From Ignavibacteriales bacterium (GTDB taxonomy: Bacteria > Bacteroidota > Ignavibacteria > Ignavibacteriales > Ignavibacteriaceae), in assembly GCA_020061995.1 (NCBI GenBank), contig JAGUXE010000317.1, positions 1 through 21,698 of the forward strand: 21,698 nucleotides of DNA. The letters run 5' to 3'. Position numbers and translations under genes: made by a program. The notes beneath the pieces were generated by a model. It had not been told where the DNA came from and did no database searches. It worked only from the letters and a program-made list of their open reading frames with translations. Shown here piece by piece: positions 8,484 through 14,820 of the stretch; position 1 is the stretch's first letter, and every line of letters starts with the position of its first letter.

Positions 8484-9707
8484 TTAGAAATTAACTTTAT
8501 ACAACTTAGCTACTTTTTGAGCAATAGAAAATTCTTTGGACTGTAACGGATTCCTTAAATCAGTTCGATTTGCGAGCATCTCCGATCTGTAAATAAACAA
8601 TACAAAAATGAAGAAGAAAATTGATAAAAATGCAATAATTATGAATGCACGTTTTGGTGAATCCTTTAACTGAGGCGGATAAGCTTTATCGATAGATACA
8701 ATTGTGGGTAAACTTTTTTGTTCTTCAACTTTGGCTTGTTCGTACATAGGAAGTAAAAACTCTAGGATTTTCGATTGGATTTCCAATTCACGGTAAATTC
8801 GCATATACTGCATCGCCATGCTAGGCATCTGCTTGAATGGGTATAAAATGTTAGTAAGTGAGGAAATTTTATCTCCACTTTTGAGTTCGCTCACCCGTTT
8901 CTTTAAATAATCAACTTCGGCTTTTGCACCGGCATATTGTGGAGAATTCTCTCCATACTGTTGCTTTGTAAAAAATGCCGACATTTCTTTTGCGGCTAGT
9001 TGTGCTTCAATTTCAGCAGTTGCTTTGAATGCTAACTGCAATTGTTCAGGAACGGCAACAATTCCATATTTCCTCTGGAAATTATAAAATGAATCTTCTG
9101 CAGCCTTTAAGTCACGCAAATTCTGGTTATATCTATTTTCAATAAACAAGCGATTATTACGAGCTTGTTCGGCATTTAATTTTATATTAAGACTATCTAA
9201 CAACACGACAAAGTAATTTGATATCTCCGCACTCAGCTTCGGATCTTCATTGATAACACTAATATCAATCATACCATACTCATTGACATTGAAATCAATA
9301 TCGGCTGTAAATGCTTTTATTGCCTTATCGATATTGGAATCACTTATTTCATAATAATCAAATAGATTAAATTTCCCAATCATATGAACAATTGAGGTAC
9401 GACTATTTAATATCCCTAGAAAAACATCTTCGGAACTACCCAAAACACCAAAAAATTTTGATCCAAGTGAAGCAGCTGAATTTTTTCCACCGCCAATTAA
9501 GCTTGTCAAACCACCGAGATTAAGACCTGAATCTTGAGGTATCATTATGGTTGCAGTTGATTTGTACTTTAATGGTAATAAAAAGGCGAAAGTAACACTT
9601 AATGCTGTAACAACTAAAAGGTTCACTAATAAAAACCTTTTCCACTTGAATAGCAGATATAAGTAATCAGATAGGTGTTTTTTTGCTTCTTGGTTTTCGT
9701 TGTTCAT
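8484..9707 (-). CDS. wzz: Polysaccharide chain-length determinant, Wzz family
   Basis: 407-residue polysaccharide co-polymerase anchored in the inner membrane, setting chain length with Wzy. An N-terminal helix at about 26-46 follows a short cytoplasmic tail. Next come the Wzz beta strand region (LKYKSTATIMIPQDSG) and a long periplasmic helical part with coiled-coil character (about 190-280). The conserved Pro/Lys region before the second helix reads LKDSPKRAFIIIAF (about 352-365). There is no C-terminal tyrosine kinase domain, so it is a plain Wzz rather than a Wzc. It is the first gene of the operon. No clear Shine-Dalgarno precedes the ATG. The tail after the second helix (about 35 residues) is cytoplasmic. 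Confidence 0.9.
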   Translation of the reverse strand: MNNENQEAKKHLSDYLYLLFKWKRFLLVNLLVVTALSVTFAFLLPLKYKSTATIMIPQDSGLNLGGLTSLIGGGKNSAASLGSKFFGVLGSSEDVFLGILNSRTSIVHMIGKFNLFDYYEISDSNIDKAIKAFTADIDFNVNEYGMIDISVINEDPKLSAEISNYFVVLLDSLNIKLNAEQARNNRLFIENRYNQNLRDLKAAEDSFYNFQRKYGIVAVPEQLQLAFKATAEIEAQLAAKEMSAFFTKQQYGENSPQYAGAKAEVDYLKKRVSELKSGDKISSLTNILYPFKQMPSMAMQYMRIYRELEIQSKILEFLLPMYEQAKVEEQKSLPTIVSIDKAYPPQLKDSPKRAFIIIAFLSIFFFIFVLFIYRSEMLANRTDLRNPLQSKEFSIAQKVAKLYKVNF

Positions 9708-9760
9708 ATTATTCGCATTTTGTTGGTCAAATAATTTATTATTTTGATTATGAAATTTAA

Positions 9761-9789
9761 ATTTAACACTTTGAACCGTAATTTGACAA
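9761..9789 (-). promoter_or_regulatory. Possible promoter of the polysaccharide operon
   Basis: Read on the minus strand, TTGTCA (9789-9784) and TTAAAT (9766-9761) are separated by 17 nt. They match 5/6 and 4/6 of the sigma-70-type consensus, and would place the transcript start about 45 nt before the wzz ATG. In such AT-rich DNA a match like this can occur by chance. Confidence 0.35.
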
Positions 9790-9855
9790 TAAAAATTTCC
9801 CCCTGTGAGGAGACACTTATATTCGTCAAATTTTCAAATTTTTTAGTCATATCGC

Positions 9856-9883
9856 TTGACATTAATCTTAGATTTCATATTTT
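9856..9883 (+). promoter_or_regulatory. Possible plus-strand promoter upstream of hairpin
   Basis: A perfect TTGACA (9856-9861) is followed after 16 nt by TATTTT (9878-9883, 4/6 match to the -10 box). Transcription from here would run through the hairpin at 9978-10020 towards the gene at 10136, giving either a short terminated RNA of about 140 nt or a leader. Confidence 0.4.
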
Positions 9884-9977
9884 TGTAACAAAAAATAAGG
9901 AATATTTTATCGTTCGATTTGCTACAATCTGCTAAGTTTCAATTTTTAACATAATTTCAGGAAATTATAGCTGGATA

Positions 9978-10028
9978 ACCAGAGTAGCAAATTATTACCG
10001 ATTTAGGGAATTTCTCTGGTCGGTTTTT
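9978..10028 (+). terminator. Terminator-like hairpin / possible attenuator with a competing fold
   Basis: ACCAGAG (9978-9984) pairs perfectly with CTCTGGT (10014-10020), and CGG plus six T follow. A second pairing, ACCGA (9997-10001) with TCGGT (10020-10024), runs straight into the remaining T run. The two share base 10020, so they are alternative, or form a pseudoknot-like stack. No plus-strand gene lies upstream. It must therefore end a short RNA started in the intergenic region, or attenuate the gene at 10136. Confidence 0.5.
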
Positions 10029-10135
10029 TGTTGTTAAATTAGTTATAAAAATAAATCGAGGTGAATAAGAGTTTTTTTGATACCTATGATCATGTTAAGC
10101 GTCTAATAAACAAAAAAGAAAGAAAGGGTAATGCT

Positions 10136-10384
10136 ATGAAAACCGTAATAGCAAAAATCAGCAATCCTTTAAATGAATTAATAAGTGATGATATCTATGA
10201 CTTATTAAATGCACATGGACTAATTGATGAAAAATCAGTCCGAGATTACCAGATTAGAAAAAAGTTTAAAGCATTGCGTTCAAGCAAAATCAGTGCCGGT
10301 GATGCCATTGATGCTATAAGAGAAGAGTATCCATATCTTCAATTTGATACAATTCGAAAAATAGTTTATCAAATAAGTAAATAA
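10136..10384 (+). CDS. Small protein of unknown function, possible helix-turn-helix
   Basis: 82 residues from the ATG at 10136, which has AAAGGG ending 7 nt before it. An in-frame GTG at 10061 after GAG would give 107 residues, but the extra part is Lys/Asn-rich and looks like translated leader. No family was recognised. The protein looks soluble and mostly helical, with basic residues in the middle (YQIRKKFKALRSSK). The end (AGDAIDAIREEYP, then FDTIRKIVYQI) has the spacing of a helix-turn-helix, so DNA binding is possible but unproven. It sits between a terminator-like hairpin and a promoter/small-RNA unit, divergent from the polysaccharide operon. A regulator of that operon is a guess from position only. 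Confidence 0.65.
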   Translation: MKTVIAKISNPLNELISDDIYDLLNAHGLIDEKSVRDYQIRKKFKALRSSKISAGDAIDAIREEYPYLQFDTIRKIVYQISK

Positions 10385-10409
10385 TTTTTTTATATTTTAT
10401 TATTGATAC

Positions 10410-10438
10410 TTGACAAATAGTATCTGTTCGTTTATATT
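10410..10438 (+). promoter_or_regulatory. Near-consensus sigma-70-type promoter
   Basis: TTGACA (10410-10415), a 17-nt spacer and TATATT (10433-10438) form an almost ideal housekeeping promoter, the best in the window. The transcript should start near 10445. It lies between the small gene ending at 10384 and the hairpins at 10450-10515, so it drives the small RNA candidate and, by read-through, the DUF3098-BMC-P-dprA genes. Confidence 0.75.
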
Positions 10439-10444
10439 TCCAAT

Positions 10445-10521
10445 GTCTTTCTCGTAGGTTTCTCCCCTGGCTTACGAGATATAACAGACAGCCCAGTGTT
10501 TCCCCCAGCACTGGGTTTTTA
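10445..10521 (+). ncRNA. Candidate small RNA or leader with two C-rich hairpin loops
   Basis: Starting about 7 nt after the -10 box and ending at the terminator U-tract, the RNA would be about 75-80 nt. Hairpin 1: TCTCGTAGGTT (10450-10460) pairs with GGCTTACGAGA (10469-10479), counting G-U pairs, and exposes the loop TCTCCCCT (10461-10468). Hairpin 2 is the terminator (stem 10492-10498 with 10509-10515), whose loop is TTTCCCCCAG (10499-10508). Two hairpins presenting runs of C in an AT-rich genome resemble known C-rich-loop small RNAs that bind G-rich ribosome sites. No known RNA family was recognised. It could equally be a transcription attenuator for the gene at 10541. Confidence 0.5.
10492..10521 (+). 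terminator. Strong intrinsic terminator
   Basis: CCCAGTG (10492-10498) and CACTGGG (10509-10515) form a perfect 7-bp GC-rich stem with a 10-nt loop, followed by TTTTTATTTT. It lies about 50 nt after the predicted transcript start and 20 nt before the next ATG, so it ends a short RNA or attenuates the downstream operon. It is not placed to serve the small gene ending at 10384. Confidence 0.8.
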
Positions 10522-10540
10522 TTTTAATAACGGAGTTTAT

Positions 10541-10813
10541 ATGGCATCTAAAGTAAAAAAAACTGCTAGAATTGTTAAAAAACAAACTATATCACCATTT
10601 AAGATTTATTGGGAGAAAAAAAATTATATCTTATTATTGGTTGGTATATTAGTAAGTATTATTGGTTATTATCTCCTTTCTGTAGGGTCATGGGATAGTA
10701 CCGAATCTTTGATTATTTCTCCTATCCTTTTATTTATTGCATATTTAATAATCTTTCCTCTTTCAATATTTTTTAGGCCAAAAGAATCTTCAAATACTTC
10801 TCAAGAAGGATAA
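10541..10813 (+). CDS. DUF3098-like small membrane protein
   Basis: 90 residues from the ATG at 10541, preceded by GGAG at 10532-10535. A longer frame starting at 10496 runs through the terminator and is rejected. The basic N-terminus (KVKKTARIVKKQ) is followed by WEKKNYILLLVGILVSIIGYYLL, a first membrane helix entered through the Lys-Asn-Tyr signature of DUF3098. A second helix (about 57-78) then leads to a short polar tail. DUF3098 is a small family of uncharacterised two-helix proteins known mainly from Bacteroidota and relatives. It lies 3 nt before the microcompartment vertex gene. The function is unknown. Confidence 0.75.
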   Translation: MASKVKKTARIVKKQTISPFKIYWEKKNYILLLVGILVSIIGYYLLSVGSWDSTESLIISPILLFIAYLIIFPLSIFFRPKESSNTSQEG

Positions 10814-10816
10814 CCA

Positions 10817-11098
10817 ATGCTTTTAGCCAAGGTAAAGGGGAATATTGTATCAACTCAAAAAAACAATGAATTAAAAGGGCATAAACTTCTTCTTATTAAT
10901 GAAATTGATCTATCAGGTAATTTCAAAAAAAAACAGGATATTATTGCGATTGATCTAATTGATTCCGGAATTGGGGATACGGTTCTTGTCACTCAAGAAG
11001 GTGATGCAGTTCAACAAATTTTAGGGCACAATAAGGCGCCGGTACATTCGATTATTGTTGCTAATGTAGATAAATTAGACATACCCACAAATAGATAA
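10817..11098 (+). CDS. EutN/CcmL-family microcompartment vertex protein (BMC-P)
   Basis: 93 residues, the full length of a single-domain EutN/CcmL pentamer. The start follows a good ribosome site (AGAAGGA, 10804-10810). Family features are MLLAKVKGNIVSTQKNNELKGHKLLL at the N-terminus (first part of the beta barrel), IIAIDLIDSGIGDTVLVTQEGDAV (matching the family's VAVDxVGAGxGDxVLV pattern) and the C-terminal APVHSIIVANVDKLD. Known members close the vertices of bacterial microcompartment shells. No BMC-H or BMC-T shell gene or clear encapsulated enzyme set is in the window, so it is isolated between a DUF3098 protein and dprA. It may complete a shell encoded elsewhere or be repurposed. A run of nine A (10925-10933) encodes three lysines. 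Confidence 0.9.
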   Translation: MLLAKVKGNIVSTQKNNELKGHKLLLINEIDLSGNFKKKQDIIAIDLIDSGIGDTVLVTQEGDAVQQILGHNKAPVHSIIVANVDKLDIPTNR

Positions 11099-11107
11099 CT
11101 TCTTATC

Positions 11108-12229
11108 GTGTCAAAATTAACTTTTGATCAACTTGTAAACTTGCAGCTTCTATTATCAGTAGAAGGTATTGGCCCAATCAAAATAAAAAACTTACTTCTC
11201 AAATTAAAAAAATTTGAAAATATCGTTAATGCCGATCATAGAACTTTATCGAGTGTAGAGGGAATTGGTCCGAATTTAGCGAAGAGAATTGTTAAAGCAA
11301 GACTAGAAAAAGTCGAGATTGAAAAATCATTCAATGAAAAATTGAATAAGCTTTATAAACTGAATGCAAAAATTGTAACAATTTGGGATTCAGACTACCC
11401 ACAAATTCTTAAAAAAATTTACGATCCACCATTATTGCTTTACATCAAAGGGAATTTTGAAGAATCTGATAAATATTCCATCGCAATAGTCGGGACAAGA
11501 AATCCAACTAATTACGGAAAAATTCAAGCCGAGAATTTTGCTTCTTCATTGGTTGAACAAAAAGTTACAGTAGTAAGCGGATTAGCTCGAGGAATAGATT
11601 CTGCTGCTCATACTGGTGCTCTAAAAAATAATGGTCGAACAATTGCAATTCTTGGTAATGGATTAGACATTGTTTACCCACCTGAAAACAGAAAACTTAG
11701 AGATGAGATTGCTGAAAAAGGAATATTAATTTCAGAAAATGAAATCGGAACCAAACCCGACGCACAAAATTTCCCAAGAAGAAATAGAATAATTTCAGGT
11801 TTAACATTGGGAACGCTTGTTATTGAGTCCGGAGTTACCGGTGGTGCTATGCAAACCGCCGAATTTGCATTAGATCAAAATAGAGAAGTTTTTGCAATTC
11901 CGGGAAATATTGGAATATCGCAATCTGAAGGGACGAATCTTTTAATTCAAAAGGGAGAAGCTAAATTAGTTCTGAACGTTGAAGATATTTTTAGTGAGCT
12001 TGAGTTGAAACTCAAGCCTGTAATCGGTGTGCAATCGGTAAAACCTCCTGCTGATTTAAATATGTTTGAAGCTAAAATTTTTGAAGTAATAAATAATGAG
12101 CCCAAACACATCGATACAATTTCTCAAATGAGTAACTTATCATCTTCAGATAGTTTGGTGCATCTTTTGTCATTGGAGTTTCGTGGACTAATAAAACAAT
12201 TACCGGGCAAGATGTTTATTCGTTTCTAA
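11108..12229 (+). CDS. dprA: DNA-processing protein DprA
   Basis: 373 residues. DprA loads RecA on incoming single-stranded DNA during natural transformation. The N-terminus has two helix-hairpin-helix-like motifs built on VEGIGP (18-23 and 50-55). The Rossmann-like core includes IAIVGTRNPT (125-134), VVSGLARGID (155-164), NFPRRNRIISGL (221-232) and SGVTGGAMQTA (241-251). The C-terminal 60 residues look like the winged-helix domain found in many DprA proteins. The start is GTG at 11108, 9 nt after the BMC-P stop. No closer ATG would keep the first motif. The stop overlaps the stop of rarA on the other strand by 4 nt. Confidence 0.95.
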   Translation: MSKLTFDQLVNLQLLLSVEGIGPIKIKNLLLKLKKFENIVNADHRTLSSVEGIGPNLAKRIVKARLEKVEIEKSFNEKLNKLYKLNAKIVTIWDSDYPQILKKIYDPPLLLYIKGNFEESDKYSIAIVGTRNPTNYGKIQAENFASSLVEQKVTVVSGLARGIDSAAHTGALKNNGRTIAILGNGLDIVYPPENRKLRDEIAEKGILISENEIGTKPDAQNFPRRNRIISGLTLGTLVIESGVTGGAMQTAEFALDQNREVFAIPGNIGISQSEGTNLLIQKGEAKLVLNVEDIFSELELKLKPVIGVQSVKPPADLNMFEAKIFEVINNEPKHIDTISQMSNLSSSDSLVHLLSLEFRGLIKQLPGKMFIRF

Positions 12230-13509
12230 CCATATTTTTTATACTTCTTCCAAAGAAATTTTAGTCTTTCCTTAAGTGTCTTCTCCTGTCCATTTTCAGT
12301 GGGAAGATAAAATTGTTCCCCTACTAATTCATCAGGTAAATATTTTTCTTCAATAAAATTATTAGTGAAATCATGAGGATATTTATAGTTCTTTCCATAG
12401 TTCAAGTTTTTCATTAATGCAGTTGGAGCATTTCGAAGATGAAGCGGTACTTTATATAATGGTTTATTTCTAACTGTCTCATAAGCCTTTTCCAAAGCCA
12501 TATATGAAGAATTACTTTTTGGTGAAGCTGCTAAATATGTTACACATTGAGCTAAAACAATTCTTGCTTCAGGCATCCCGATTTTCTCAATTACCGAAAA
12601 ACAGGCTTCGGCTAAAACGAGTGCATTTGGAGAGGCGTTCCCAATATCTTCTGACGCAAGTATTATTAACCGACGTGCAATAAATAAAGGGTCTTCTCCC
12701 CCTTCTAACATTCGCACCATCCAATATAAAGCTGCATCGGGATCGCTCCCTCTTATGCTTTTAATGAATGCTGAAATAATATTATAATGTTCTTCCTCTT
12801 TATCATAAAAGATATTTTTACTTTGTATTACATTCTCTATAACATCTTGTGTAATTTTAATTTCATTATCATTTACTCTGTTTTGAACTGAAATTTCAAA
12901 TACATTAAGCATCGTTCGAGCATCACCGCCCGAGATGTAAATTAAATAATTCTCATCAATAGAAGAGATTTTCATCTTCGATAAAAATTCATCTTTCATG
13001 ATTGCTGAATGAAGAATTTTAATTAATTCATCACTACTCAATTGATTAAGAGTATAAATTCTCATTCGAGATCGGAGTGCAGGGATAACCTCGAAAGATG
13101 GATTTTCTGTAGTTGCACCGATTAAAATTATTTTTCCGGTTTCTACCGCATGAAGAAGGGCATCTTGTTGTGATTTGTTAAAACGGTGGATTTCATCAAT
13201 AAATAAGATTGTTCTTAATCCATCTTTAAGATTAGCTTCGGCTTTACTGATTACTTCACGAATATCCTTAACCCCTGAAGATATTGCATTAACTCTATAA
13301 AAATCGGAGTTAGTTCTCTGTGCAATTAAGAATGCGATTGTTGTCTTCCCTGTCCCCGGTGGTCCCCAAAGAATAAATGAAGTCAACAAATCATTTTGCA
13401 GCATCGTGAATAAAGGTTTACCCTCGCCAAGTAAATGCTTTTGACCAAAAAAATCCTCTATGACTTTTGGTCTCACTCGTTCTGCTAAGGGAACAGATGG
13501 GAATTCCAT
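12226..13509 (-). CDS. rarA: Replication-associated recombination protein A (RarA/MgsA)
   Basis: 427-residue AAA+ ATPase that acts at stalled replication forks, related to clamp-loader subunits. It opens with PLAERVRPKVIEDFFGQKHLLGEGK, the family signature. Walker A is GPPGTGKT (49-56), Walker B is ILFIDEIHRF (101-110), followed by sensor 1 GATTENPSF and the arginine region PALRSRMRIY. The C-terminal tetramerisation domain (MgsA-type, from about 250) is present with GGEDPLFIARRLIILASEDIG. The ATG at 13509 fits the family start. A TTG two codons upstream is possible. It is the last gene of the metF-rarA run, 7 nt after the DivIC-like gene. Confidence 0.95.
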   Translation of the reverse strand: MEFPSVPLAERVRPKVIEDFFGQKHLLGEGKPLFTMLQNDLLTSFILWGPPGTGKTTIAFLIAQRTNSDFYRVNAISSGVKDIREVISKAEANLKDGLRTILFIDEIHRFNKSQQDALLHAVETGKIILIGATTENPSFEVIPALRSRMRIYTLNQLSSDELIKILHSAIMKDEFLSKMKISSIDENYLIYISGGDARTMLNVFEISVQNRVNDNEIKITQDVIENVIQSKNIFYDKEEEHYNIISAFIKSIRGSDPDAALYWMVRMLEGGEDPLFIARRLIILASEDIGNASPNALVLAEACFSVIEKIGMPEARIVLAQCVTYLAASPKSNSSYMALEKAYETVRNKPLYKVPLHLRNAPTALMKNLNYGKNYKYPHDFTNNFIEEKYLPDELVGEQFYLPTENGQEKTLKERLKFLWKKYKKYG

Positions 13510-13516
13510 GTTCAAT

Positions 13517-13807
13517 CTACTTAATTTGAACTTTGATTATTGATTCGTTTGGAAGGCTCATTCCATATTTTTGACGTGCAATTCTTTCAATCTTATATCT
13601 CACTTTTTTCTGAAGAGAATCAATTTCCATTTTTAATCTTTCATTTTGTTCTTCAGAGAATCTTATTTCATCCTGAACAACTTGAATTTCGGACTTCAAA
13701 CCAAAATACTTGATAAAACCATACTCATTAAAAGTTAAATAGACTACAAAAAGAAGTATCCCCGATATATAGATGAAAAAAAATATGCTTTTTTTATTAA
13801 TAGCCAT
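13517..13807 (-). CDS. Septum formation initiator, DivIC/FtsB-like
   Basis: 96-residue bitopic membrane protein. A short cytoplasmic Lys-rich start precedes one membrane helix (about 8-25), a coiled coil of heptads (about 38-72) and a conserved end (KIERIARQKYGMSLPNE), where the R-x-x-YGM segment matches the DivIC/FtsB family. These proteins join FtsL and FtsQ/DivIB in the divisome. The gene overlaps the 3' end of ddl by 11 nt, which links cell wall precursor synthesis with division as in many bacteria. FtsB and DivIC cannot be told apart here, so no symbol is given. Confidence 0.85.
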   Translation of the reverse strand: MAINKKSIFFFIYISGILLFVVYLTFNEYGFIKYFGLKSEIQVVQDEIRFSEEQNERLKMEIDSLQKKVRYKIERIARQKYGMSLPNESIIKVQIK

Positions 13808-14810
13808 TGTCGAAAGAAAGGTTTACTATTTGTGAAATAAGTTCTTCGAATGATATACCGATTGCTTTAGCCATTTTAGGGATAAGGCTCGTTGATGTCA
13901 TCCCAGGAAGTGTATTAACTTCAAGGCAGTAGCTCTTCCCTTCCGGTGACAATCTGAAATCAGCTCTCGCATATCCCTTGCATCCCAAAGATCTATAAGC
14001 TTTTAACGCTTGATCTTGAATATGTTTAAAAGTTTCATCATCGACTTGAGCCGGAACTATATATTCACTCATTCCGGAAGTATACTTACATTCGAAATCA
14101 TATAAGTTATGTTTAGGTCTGATTTCCAGCAACGGTAAAACTTTATCATCAAGTATACCGACGGTTAGTTCACGTCCCGGAATAAATTCTTCGATTATTG
14201 TTTTATTAGAAAACTGAAAAGAAAATTCAATTGCTTTATCGATCTCAGTTTCATCATTGCAAATTGTTAAACCCATTGTTGAGCCTTCATCATTAGGTTT
14301 AACAACAATTGGAAAACTTAGACTCATTTTTATTGACTCAAGAATATCCTTGAGAGAATATGATGATTTAGATATTACAAAACCTTTGGGAACTAACACT
14401 CCGTTGTCTTGGTAGATAATTTTTGCTTTCCCTTTATCCATCGAAAGTGCACTCGCGAGCACACCGGAACCTGTATATCTTATTCCGCATAACTCCAATA
14501 AAGATTGAATTGTTCCGTCCTCCCCCCACTTTCCATGCAAACCAAGAAATGCAAGATCTATTTTTTCTTTCATTAGTGAATTAACTGCAGAAGAATAATT
14601 TTTAGTGCTTACATTAACTTCGCAATCTGGTAAAAAGTATTTTTCATTCTCGGTATATTGGTTATCCCCGAGTGCCGGATCAATCAATATTACTTCATGT
14701 CCCAAATTTAATAAAGCGGAATAAATAGATTTTGAGGAAAGCTTAGAGATTTCTCTTTCTGATGATGCACCGCCGACAAAAATTGCTATTTTTAATTTTT
14801 CTTTATTCAT
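13797..14810 (-). CDS. ddl: D-alanine--D-alanine ligase
   Basis: 337-residue ATP-grasp ligase making D-Ala-D-Ala for peptidoglycan in the cytoplasm. Motifs are FVGGASSEREIS (11-22, with catalytic E18), GLHGKWGEDG (90-99), YTGSGVLASALSMDK (112-126), PIVVKPNDEGSTMGL (167-181, ATP grip), GYARADFR (279-286) and LEVNTLPGMTSTSL (296-309, Mg and D-Ala site). Length and motif order are normal and nothing is missing. It lies 10 nt after the aldolase gene and overlaps the DivIC-like gene. The substrate could in principle be D-Ala-D-Lac or D-Ala-D-Ser, but neither is suggested by context. Confidence 0.96.
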   Translation of the reverse strand: MNKEKLKIAIFVGGASSEREISKLSSKSIYSALLNLGHEVILIDPALGDNQYTENEKYFLPDCEVNVSTKNYSSAVNSLMKEKIDLAFLGLHGKWGEDGTIQSLLELCGIRYTGSGVLASALSMDKGKAKIIYQDNGVLVPKGFVISKSSYSLKDILESIKMSLSFPIVVKPNDEGSTMGLTICNDETEIDKAIEFSFQFSNKTIIEEFIPGRELTVGILDDKVLPLLEIRPKHNLYDFECKYTSGMSEYIVPAQVDDETFKHIQDQALKAYRSLGCKGYARADFRLSPEGKSYCLEVNTLPGMTSTSLIPKMAKAIGISFEELISQIVNLSFDNGY

Positions 14811-14820
14811 TGAAATATTC

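Larger units (their letters stand above)
9708..10135. other. Divergent intergenic control region between the polysaccharide operon and the small plus-strand genes
   Basis: About 430 bases without a convincing gene. It must drive wzz leftwards, and probably the gene at 10136 rightwards. Visible elements are a possible minus-strand promoter (9761-9789), a weak hairpin on the minus strand (TCTCCT, loop CACA, GGGGGA; plus coordinates 9798-9813) followed by a T-rich stretch, a possible plus-strand promoter (9856-9883), and a plus-strand terminator-like hairpin (9978-10028). The open frames across it have no coding character. A GTG at 10061 after GAG could extend the next gene upstream, but a better start lies at 10136. 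Confidence 0.55.

Noticed and set aside
9744..9935. 63-codon plus-strand open frame in the wzz upstream region
   Set aside because: It overlaps the probable promoter elements, has no ribosome site and its translation looks random.
10061..10135. GTG start extending the small unknown gene by 25 codons
   Set aside because: The extension is Lys/Asn-rich without clear coding character, and the ATG at 10136 has a better ribosome site. It remains possible.
10496..10540. Longer start for the DUF3098-like gene
   Set aside because: It would begin inside the terminator stem and translate through the T run. The ATG at 10541 has GGAG upstream and fits the family length.
11159..11290. Near-repeat of VEGIGP in DprA as a duplication of interest
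   Set aside because: Paired helix-hairpin-helix motifs are common at the N-terminus of DprA proteins.
14521..14526. Run of six C (G6 on the coding strand) in ddl, and a similar G6 in wzx (6631-6636)
   Set aside because: In ddl it arises from the conserved Trp-Gly-Glu-Asp motif and in wzx from Gly-Gly; both are too short for confident slippage.
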